Shown here piece after piece: positions 57,073-64,000 of a stretch of 64,000 bases of DNA. Every line of letters starts with the position of its first letter. Position 1 is the first letter of the stretch. This DNA is from Ursus arctos (taxonomy: Eukaryota > Chordata > Mammalia > Carnivora > Ursidae): positions 51,755,438-51,819,437 of the forward strand of contig NW_026622786.1 in the NCBI RefSeq assembly GCF_023065955.2, read 5' to 3'. Below the pieces are notes generated by a model. That model saw only the letters and a program-made list of their open reading frames with translations. It was not told the origin of the DNA and searched no databases. Position numbers and translations under genes: made by a program.

Positions 57073-57505
57073 TTCCTAATGGACTTAGTTATAATAGGTA
57101 CTCACGAACACACTGACTTGAGCTGAAATGACTGAAAAAAAAGAAAAAAAACTCAGCTGTGTAATGAATGAGCTAGCTATGAGAAGTACTAATTTTTAAG
57201 AATTCAAAAAAAAATGACTTGTAAAATTCCCAGGTATAGCAACACAGTGTTACTTGTTACAGAGTACCTGGGGTAGAATCCTGTTCCTCACTACCCACCC
57301 TCCTCTGTGTATCTAGAACACTTTATCTGTGCTTTAGGCAACTTCTTATCACACTGTATTGTATATATTTACGTTTGTCTGCCCCACGAGACTGAGCTCC
57401 TCCAGAGAAGAAGCTGTGTCTTATTCATTTCTGTATACCCGCTGCCCGGCACAACGCCCAGTTCACGTAATGGTGAGTGCTCACTCGATGCTGAATGAAT
57501 GAATG
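57073..57505 (+). mobile_element. LINE-2 fragment, right half, to the 3' end
   Basis: Continues the L2 through CTCCTCCAGAGAAGAAGC, GTATACCCGCTGCC and the terminal GCTGAATGAATGAATGA, a typical L2 3' end. Confidence 0.75.
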
Positions 57506-57939
57506 AGAGGGTTAGTGAATGACAGAATGAGCTGCTCTCTCTGTCTGACACAGATAACCCATTAAAAGTAGGTAATACTCTCTTGCCTAACATCAGAGTT
57601 CTAAAAGAGCTTTCTTCTTTAAAAAAGATTCTAATCTTCCCATTGGCCTACTGTTAATTCCACTTCCTCCAAATGGCTATCTGAATAAGTCAGTAAGTAT
57701 TTATGTAGAATATTTTCTTCCCAGTTCCTTCTTTTAACTCTCCCTAAATAAGGGCCACCAAAAAAAAAAATTAAAAAATAAATAAATAAAAAGAGGAATA
57801 GTTAAAGAGAAAAATTTTGCAAATTATATAAACTCTAAAACACGGTGACTTTTCCTAAGTAGGTTGTCAGATTCTAACAAGGATCCAGTAGAGGCTTTGC
57901 ACATAGTACAGGCATTGTAAATAGTTGTTAAATAACTGG

Positions 57940-58025
57940 ATCCAGCAAACATTTATTAATGCCAATGAACAAGACCCTGTTGCCACGTCCTAAGGCTCCT
58001 GGCATAAGGGAGCTAACAAACATAT
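57940..58025 (-). mobile_element. LINE-2 3'-end remnant
   Basis: AGCAAACATTTATTAATGCC and AAGGGAGCTAACAAACATAT; short and weak. Confidence 0.4.
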
Positions 58026-58029
58026 AGTG

Positions 58030-58260
58030 GTAACAATAACAACTATGTATTCATTCAGTCATGGCTCCATGACTGGCACTATTTCAAGTGTTTTATATGA
58101 AATAACTCATCTAATGTTCATAATAACTCTAAGAGGAAAGTATTAAAGATGAGAAGATGAAGATGAAGAACCTGAGGTTTACAGAAGGTTTCAGAAGTAA
58201 TTAGTGTAATAAGTAGCAGAACTGGGACCCAGGCAGTCTGGCTCCAGAAACTTCCCATGA
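58030..58260 (-). mobile_element. MIR
   Basis: TAACTCATCTAATGTTCATA, AGTAGCAGAACTGGGACCCA and GGCAGTCTGGCTCCAGAAAC. Confidence 0.75.
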
Positions 58261-58439
58261 GAATGCTGCGAAGCTGAGGTGAGGGGCCATGCCCCCTCCA
58301 TTTCTGTTTCCCCGGCACTCATAACCACTCAATGACCATTTGCTATTAAACTGTGCCAACCACAAGGCTGACAGGGATTAGGAAAAGAATACAGATACAC
58401 TGTGTTATGCAACAATAATATGGCCTAATGTTAGGGTAC

Positions 58440-58560
58440 GAAGGGGTGGAAGTAGCCCAGGTTTGGAAGCCAGACCAGAGACCTGGGCTTGAACTCCAGA
58501 TTCACCAGTAACTAGCTTCAGGGCTATTTCTTCTCTGACAAAAAATCATCCACCCCAACA
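58440..58560 (+). mobile_element. MIR remnant
   Basis: GGTTTGGAAGCCAGACCAGA, CCTGGGCTTGAACTCCAG and CACCAGTAACTAGCTTCAGG. Confidence 0.55.
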
Positions 58561-58619
58561 CCCACACACTACCATTTCTGGGCCAAGAGCCACTTTGGAA
58601 ATTTGAAGGCTCTGTAAGA

Positions 58620-58775
58620 TTGGCCTCTACACTCAAAGACTCAAAACTAATTCAAAATAAAGATGACTAAGTCTGAGGTTAAAAGATTTACCTCAGGTCA
58701 CACACCTGGTTAGTACTGGTACTGAAATTTAGTTTCCTGAGTTCCAGCTCAGTGCTCTTTCATTTAAGTCACAGA
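58620..58775 (-). mobile_element. MIR remnant
   Basis: CAGGTCACACACCTGGTTAG and CCAGCTCAGTGCTCTTTCAT. Confidence 0.6.
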
Positions 58776-59374
58776 GTTTCGCTTGAGGTAAAGAAGTTGA
58801 ACAAAACACCATCAGAAGCAAATTATTCAAAACGGGGCTTTCCAGAGCCAGCCTGGAATTGGACAGCTGCCTCCTTGTGTTCAAGAGAGGCACACCCCAG
58901 TTTCACTACAGATCTGAAATCTAAGTCTCTCTCCTTGTGATGTCAGAGGCTGGGGACATCTTTTAAGCAGTGAGTAATGCTCTGGAGAGAAGTCTCCCAC
59001 TGCTTTCGTGTGTCCTAAAAATTCTCCCTTGCCTTCTTTCTGTGTTGGGATAGCCTACTTAACACCAAAAATACCTTTCAGTGAAGGGGATTTATTCCCA
59101 GAAGAGAGAAAGTCACTATCACCTCCCTGTTGGCTCAGTTCTTTCCCTGAAGGGCTTGAAGCACATTTTCTTTTAAATTCTCTATAGCTCTAGAATCTGG
59201 AGAAAAGAGAAGATTAAACGTAGCAGAGGAAAAGGAGGGCATTGTCCAGAGAACGCTGAGTATGATTGGCACAGCAGGTGTGAACATCATCTCAAGGGTG
59301 TGGATATACCTTGAAGACAGGTACCTGTGTGGGCATCACCTACAGCACTTTATGTACCTGACAGCACAGAGGAC

Positions 59375-59600
59375 TAGTGCCAAGTATCTTTGGAGCCAAA
59401 TAAGCCAGGGTTCAAATCTTAGCTCTTTCACTTACTAGCTGAGTGTCTTTATATTAGTAGCTGTATTCACCAGGGCACGGTTTCATTGGTTAAAAAAAGA
59501 GAGACAATAATGACTTCATAAAGGGTTGTTGATGAGGAAAATGTCTCACTGTAGTTCCTAATAGCAAATCTTATACTTAGCAGGAGTTTAATAGTATGTT
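59375..59600 (+). mobile_element. MIR
   Basis: TAAGCCAGGGTTCAAATCTT, TTCACTTACTAGCTGAGTGT and TACTTAGCAGGAGTTTAATA. Confidence 0.68.
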
Positions 59601-61199
59601 AACACTTCTCCCCGTGTTTTATAGTTGAAACAAATGTTTTAGAGTGAATTCTTTGGAAACAAAGAAAACACTTTGGGGCTAGTATAGCATTGAAACTGAA
59701 TTGTCCAACCACTGTCCTATCATACAGGCTCATAATGCAGGGGAAAATCTCAGAATTGGCTAAGTCTGCCCTTCTTCTGAATAAGAGAATCTCATGTTAC
59801 ACTTTCTACATCTATCTAGACGTTCTCTTCCAGCAGGGCACACAGAATGAACCACTTGCCAGGGAAACATATTCCATTTTCTGCCAAATCTCTAGTGGGC
59901 TAAATGGTTCACTGAGGCAAATGTTGTCTCTGCTACAAATTCTACCCAGTGTAACCTGCCTTTGCTCTTTGCCCTGGCAACACAGAATGGTGAAAAGGGA
60001 ATGTTTCCCTAACACTGTGCCCTGCTGAAAATCAGAGTGACTCCCCTCCGCAGAAACTGGAGGAGTAGGGGGTAATAAGTAATCCCACCAACAAAATCAG
60101 AAAATGAAATAGAAGGAGCACATTCCATTGCTGCAGAAAAAGAGGAGGTAAAGATAAGTGTTTCTACATTTTGAGTAAAACCAGTGACTCAAGACCAGGA
60201 GAAAAGGCAAGATTTTGGGGAAAAGAACCAGCTGAGATGTCAATTCTTTGAATGCCAGAAAGCATCCATATTTGGTTCAGTTTAGTAATTTGCTGAAAGC
60301 AATTCTTTATCAAAAGGTAAGTGAGGTGAGGAGGAAATTGCACCTTGAAGGGAAGATCATAGTCTGAGATGTTCCAGACAGAGGTGGTTACAAGAGCCAC
60401 CTGGCTCACGGTTAAGGTACCCGCGGATCCCCCGGAGATGCAGGACTGCAGAGGTGAGAGCAGAAGCTGGGAGCTGTGGCGAACACGAGGCTATGTGCTT
60501 GGCAAAGGGGCTGGAGGCATCCTCTCTGATGTGTGCAGTTCTCAGTGGCAAGAACACAAGATGCAGACAAAGCAGAAGCATGAGAAGGTTTCAGAGTCCA
60601 TGTCTGAGAAAGAAAGTGTCTCACGGATGACCTAGAGAATGGGGCTGACATTATATTTCCTCAAGAGGATATGAATGTTCCAGACCCCATTCTGTGGAAA
60701 CAAGTACTGTACATCAAGAGGATGCTCACCTCACTCCAAGGTATTTCCAGCCAAATTAACCTCTTCCTGAGATATTTGTCCCAATTAAGTTTGCAGTCAT
60801 AGGTTGTGGTCTCCAGACACAGGGCACAGAATGACTGGCGTGCTTGCAGAGCTGAAGCCCGAGATTTCCTTTTCTCATACAGCTGCTCAGCAGAGAGAAT
60901 GGTGAGAATGTGGGGCCTCTGTGGTGTCACCAACATTTACTAGGTGCGTCACCACTGCTGGGGAATGTTGGGGTGTTCAAAATACACATTGCCCTTGTGG
61001 TCTTTTCAAACCATCACATGGTTTTCAAGACAATCCAGTGAGCTGGGAGGAATGGCTATTTTACCATGTTTTGAAGTAAAGTCTCAATTAGTCAGAAGGA
61101 ATATAAAGATTTTTATTCTCCTGGATCTTTTATTTTTTTATTTGTGTAGAGCTGGGCATAATTCTGGTCTGACACCTAAGGACAGGCTTATTTATTTGT
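59601..61199. other. Intron, unassigned
   Basis: No recognisable gene or confident repeat; short open frames on both strands look like chance. Confidence 0.6.
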
Positions 61200-61590
61200 T
61201 GGTTGGTCCTTTTGATGATTTGTTTTATGTGTTGACTTGGCTAGGCAACAGTACCTGGCTATTTAATCAATATTGATCTAGGTGTTGTGAAGATATTTTG
61301 TAGATGTGGTTAACATTTATAATCAGTGGATCTTAAATAAAAGAGATTACCTTCAATATTGTTGGTGGGCCTCATCCCATCAGTTGCAGGTCTAAGAGCA
61401 AAGACAGGTTTCTTAGAAAAGAACAGATTCTGCCTCAAGACTGAAGCGTTAACTCCTGCCTGAGTTTCCAGAAATTCAAACTTGCCAGTCCCCACAACCA
61501 CATGAGCCACATCCTTTAAATAAATCATAAATATATGTATATATATTCTCACATTGGGTCTGTTTCTTTGGAGAATCCTGACTGATAGGG
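61200..61590 (+). mobile_element. Solo LTR, MLT1-like (ERVL-MaLR), old
   Basis: TTTTATGTGTTGACTTGGCT, GGTGGGCCTCATCCCATCAG, CCACATGAGCCACATCCTTT and TCTTTGGAGAATCCTGACTG (ending GATAGG) are the hallmark MLT1 string. No internal region is seen. Confidence 0.85.
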
Positions 61591-62803
61591 TCTACATCTT
61601 CAGGAAGCTTTTATTCTACGCTTTTATTTCCAGGTGGTGCAAACTGAAGATCAGATTCTGAGTCTTATTCAAGTTTGCACTTCCCTTCCCCCCTACGTGG
61701 TAGCAGGCCATAATACAAATGTTTAGCTTATGGAACACACACAAAGCCAAACAAATGGATGAACATATGCCAATGGCATAAAGAATAGTTATGTCTTTAA
61801 AAATCAATGCAGGACATGTATACCCAATACCATATATAAAGAGTGGGCCATTATTACAATAAGCAAGACTAATTGTAGGAGGCTTTCATAGGTAAGTTTT
61901 TGAGTCAAATTAAGAGGCCTAAAGGAAAGGCGGTTTAGAAGTGTGAGGGGCATGGAGGAAACAGCAAATCAGAGGGAAGCCTAGAAATGATCTGCAGGTG
62001 AAGAGAGACAGACTGGTTAAATTTCTAATGAGAGAGGAAGAAATAATAGGAAACCAGGTCAGTGAGGACAGAGGCCCATTGTGTTGACTGAAAAAGCATT
62101 CGAAGAACCCTTATTTTTCCCTGGGATTTAAAAAAAAAAAAAAGGTAACCAGTCAGCATGCGTGCACACGCACATACACGGCACAGTGCTGGCGCAGGAG
62201 AGATCTGAGGGACTCGCTGTTCGTCAGGACAGGTCCTCTGCATGGCGATGGAGAGCAGCTGTTGGCCCTGAGTGCCTAAGACTCCCCAGCTACGCAAAGC
62301 CATGGAAAGCCTCTCCCAATGCTCATGCATCACACTGAAGGTGTAGGTTTGCTTCACAGAACTGAGCCTCTGTTAGCAGTGTAGGGGCGAAAAGGAAGTC
62401 ACAGTGTTATGTCCTTAGTCCATGGGACTGTCCTCCAAAGCCAGCAAACGGAGAACTCTGGCGGCTTCACCTTCGCCTTCCAGACAGACAGTCCCGTAGC
62501 CTGAGAGAGTGCAGCAGCTCTTGCAGGAGCCCAATTTTCTTTTTGTGCAGATGGCAATCCAGATTGGCAGCACAGATCTTGAGACATATTTTTGTCTCAT
62601 GGACATTGTTTCAAGTTCCCCAAAGCTGGAGCAGCGGGGCAGCTGCAAAGTCATTCAGTTTCTCTGTCCCCATAAGCAAATTTCTCCTCATCAGAATCTA
62701 CCGCAGACTCAAGGAAGTCCATTTTTCCATGAGGAGGTCAGCAATCTTTCTCTTCTTTTACTTACAATTCATTGCATTACCTCTCCTTCACTGTTCATTA
62801 TTT
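61591..62803. other. Intron, unassigned
   Basis: Includes a poly-A run near 62130-62143. Open frames near 62.4-62.7 kb show no recognisable protein. Confidence 0.6.
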
Positions 62804-62819
62804 TCAATGATGTTTTTCT

Positions 62820-63019
62820 TTTTCTTTTTTTTTTAAAGATTTTATTTATTTATTTGAGAGAAACAGAGAGAACACAAGTGGGGGGAGGGACAGAGGGAAA
62901 GAGAGAAGCAGACTTCCCGTTGAGCAAGGAGCCCGATGCAGGGCTTGATCCCAGGACTCTGAGATGATGACCTGAGCCGAAGGCAGGTGCTTAACTGACT
63001 GAGCCACCCAGGTGCCCCC
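62820..63019 (-). mobile_element. CAN SINE, reverse orientation
   Basis: Poly-T, TTTATTTATTTATTTGAGAG, a purine-rich middle and a GAGCCACCCAGGTGCCCC head. Imperfect duplication TCAATGATGTTTTTCT / TCAACAATGTTTTTCA at 62804-62819 and 63020-63035. Confidence 0.95.
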
Positions 63020-63035
63020 TCAACAATGTTTTTCA

Positions 63036-63105
63036 ATAAATATGTTTTGAGCACCGGCCCTGTACCAGGCATTGAGCAAACAGTCTAGAGGTGTAAGTAA
63101 TAAAG
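63036..63105 (-). mobile_element. LINE-2 3'-end remnant beside a CAN SINE
   Basis: AATATGTTTTGAGCACCGGC and CTGTACCAGGCATTGAGCAA. The SINE at 62820-63019 landed in or next to it. Confidence 0.6.
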
Positions 63106-63109
63106 AAAA

Positions 63110-63385
63110 CAGGCAGGTATAACACATTAAAAATATTAACATTTATTTAGTGCTTTCTGTGTGCGGCATTGTGCTAAACCCTTTACGTACATTAAACTAG
63201 CTCTCACGACGATTCTCTGCTGAAGGTCCTATTGTTATCCTCATTGTACGTATGAGGAAATGAAGGCCCAGAGATGTGGAATTATTTGTCTATAGTCCTA
63301 CAGAAAGAAAGGACTAGAACCAGGACTAAACTCAGCCAATCTGGATCCAGAGCTTGCCTGCTTAGCCACCAAGGTGAACGGAAGG
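63110..63385 (-). mobile_element. MIR, nearly complete
   Basis: TAACATTTATTTAGTGCTTT, GTACGTATGAGGAAATGAAG and GAGCTTGCCTGCTTAGCCAC. Confidence 0.82.
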
Positions 63386-63489
63386 GGCAGGTGCCGAGTA
63401 TTGGGCCAGAGAAAGCACACGTCCCCGGGAGCCCACAGGAGGGGCCAGCAGCCCAGACTTGTGGCTCAGGGACAAGTGCTGTATTTGAA

Positions 63490-63784
63490 ATGCAAATCTG
63501 ATCATGTCAATCTTCTTCTCAAAATTCCTTAATGGCTTCCCACATTACTAAGAATAAAATTTACACATTTCGCCCACGGCCTACAAATGCTCTGCTCAAC
63601 CTGGCCTTTCTCAGCGTCTTTGGCCCTGCACTTCACTGCCGCCCTATTGATCCAGATTTTAGGCTGGAGCACCTGGAAGGGGTTACTTACCGTCTCTACC
63701 CACCCAGCTCCCACTCAGTGTTTAGGTCATAAATTCAAGGTCATTTACAAAGGCCTCCCCTGTCCCCTAATCTACATTAACCCC
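63490..63784 (+). mobile_element. LINE-2 fragment
   Basis: Clear L2 signature: TTCCTTAATGGCTTCCCACA, AGAATAAAATTTACACATTT, GGCCTACAAATGCTCTGC, ACCTGGCC and GCACTTCACTGCC. Confidence 0.85.
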
Positions 63785-64000
63785 AATAATAATTAATGAT
63801 AATGATAATTAGAGCGAATGCTAAATAATACCAGATGGTAGGCAGTGTTCTCAACGCTTTAGGTATAAAGGCTAACTTTAATATTACAACAATCCTAATG
63901 GCTTTTTTTTTTTTTTTTTACAGGTGAGGCACTATTATAGTATTCTGTACTTTTCTTCATTATAATGATCAAATATGTAATTGGGTATTTATTTTCTTAA
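63785..64000 (-). mobile_element. MIR remnant with an expanded T17 run
   Basis: TAGGCAGTGTTCTCAACGCT and AATATTACAACAATCCTAAT are MIR-like. The usual CATTTTACAGATGAGG core appears as a 17-base T run (63903-63919) followed by ACAGGTGAGG. Confidence 0.55.

Larger units (their letters stand above)
12931..64000 (-). other. PDE4B: PDE4B intron upstream of the PDE4B2 exon (long-isoform intron, partial)
   Basis: For long isoforms this is intron leading into the acceptor at 12194; for PDE4B2 it is 5' flanking DNA. No UCR1 or linker exon (for example the one ending Val-Asn-Pro-Gln) was recognised, so the intron exceeds 51 kb. It is built of interspersed repeats and unique sequence, listed separately. 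Confidence 0.8.

Noticed and set aside
62399..62690. Possible processed pseudogene from overlapping open frames
   Set aside because: No frame gives a recognisable protein, there is no poly-A tail or target duplication, and the frames are short.
12931..64000. UCR1 or linker exons of long PDE4B isoforms
   Set aside because: No match seen on the minus strand. The intron appears to extend past the window.
12931..64000. Recursive splice sites in the PDE4B sense direction
   Set aside because: Candidate AG|GTAAG strings (for example near 14940 and 35010) lack a pyrimidine tract before the AG.
1..64000. CRISPR arrays, operons, phage or prokaryotic mobile systems
   Set aside because: The sequence is plainly mammalian intron; no spaced direct repeats or bacterial gene structure.
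1..64000. Small RNA genes (tRNA, U6, 7SK, Y RNA, 5S)
   Set aside because: Only the tRNA-like heads of CAN SINEs and MIRs are seen; no intact RNA gene was recognised.

Overview
The window is mammalian nuclear DNA, almost certainly from a carnivore. It carries at least seven tRNA-Lys-derived CAN SINEs (conserved GCGCCTGGGTGGCTCAGT head, CT-rich middle, AATAAA/poly-A tail). It also carries a LINE-1 3' end of the type I associate with arctoid caniforms (bears, seals, mustelids). There is no operon structure, and apart from one exon there is no coding sequence that I can support. The family and species level is inference; the order Carnivora is well supported.

The only protein-coding feature is one exon of PDE4B (cAMP-specific phosphodiesterase 4B) on the minus strand, positions 12081-12311. 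It encodes the first 77 residues of the short isoform PDE4B2 and ends at a clean GT donor. The 3' part of the same exon (12081-12193, 113 nt) is the internal UCR2 exon that long isoforms splice into. The branch-point-like CTAAC, pyrimidine/GT tract and AG acceptor used by the long forms are translated as N-terminal residues in PDE4B2. Upstream (12312-12930) lies a candidate intronic promoter with a CpG-rich patch, a GC box, CRE-like and STAT6-like motifs and an upstream TATA-like sequence.

Everything else is PDE4B intron. Positions 1-12080 are the intron following the exon. Positions 12194-64000 are intron preceding it in the long isoforms, so that intron is longer than 51 kb. I found neither the next UCR2 exon nor the preceding exon in the window. 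The introns hold old mammalian repeats: MIR and L2 in dozens of pieces, mammalian-wide L1 3' ends, hAT-type DNA transposons and two MLT1-like solo LTRs. Younger carnivore insertions lie on top, several with intact target-site duplications. There are also microsatellites (TTTC, GA, GAAA, TG, AATA, GAT) and repeat-poor stretches, two of which (8.4-8.6 kb and 28.4-28.5 kb) have clustered regulatory-type motifs.

Layout: 1-12 kb, sparse repeats and a possible TATA/CRE cluster near 8.5 kb; 12-13 kb, PDE4B2 exon and promoter; 13-27 kb, MIR/L1M/L2 with a three-layer nested repeat at 22.5-23.9 kb; 27-31 kb, purine tract then mostly unique DNA; 31-43 kb, L2, hAT and LTR remnants; 43-50 kb, three CAN SINEs; 50.7-52.3 kb, a long L2; 55-57.5 kb, L1M with SINE, and an L2 split by a LINE-1 with a probable 3' transduction; 61-64 kb, LTR, SINE, L2 and MIR. 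I found no novel multigene system. The most interesting items are the dual-use splice site/coding sequence and the intronic promoter.
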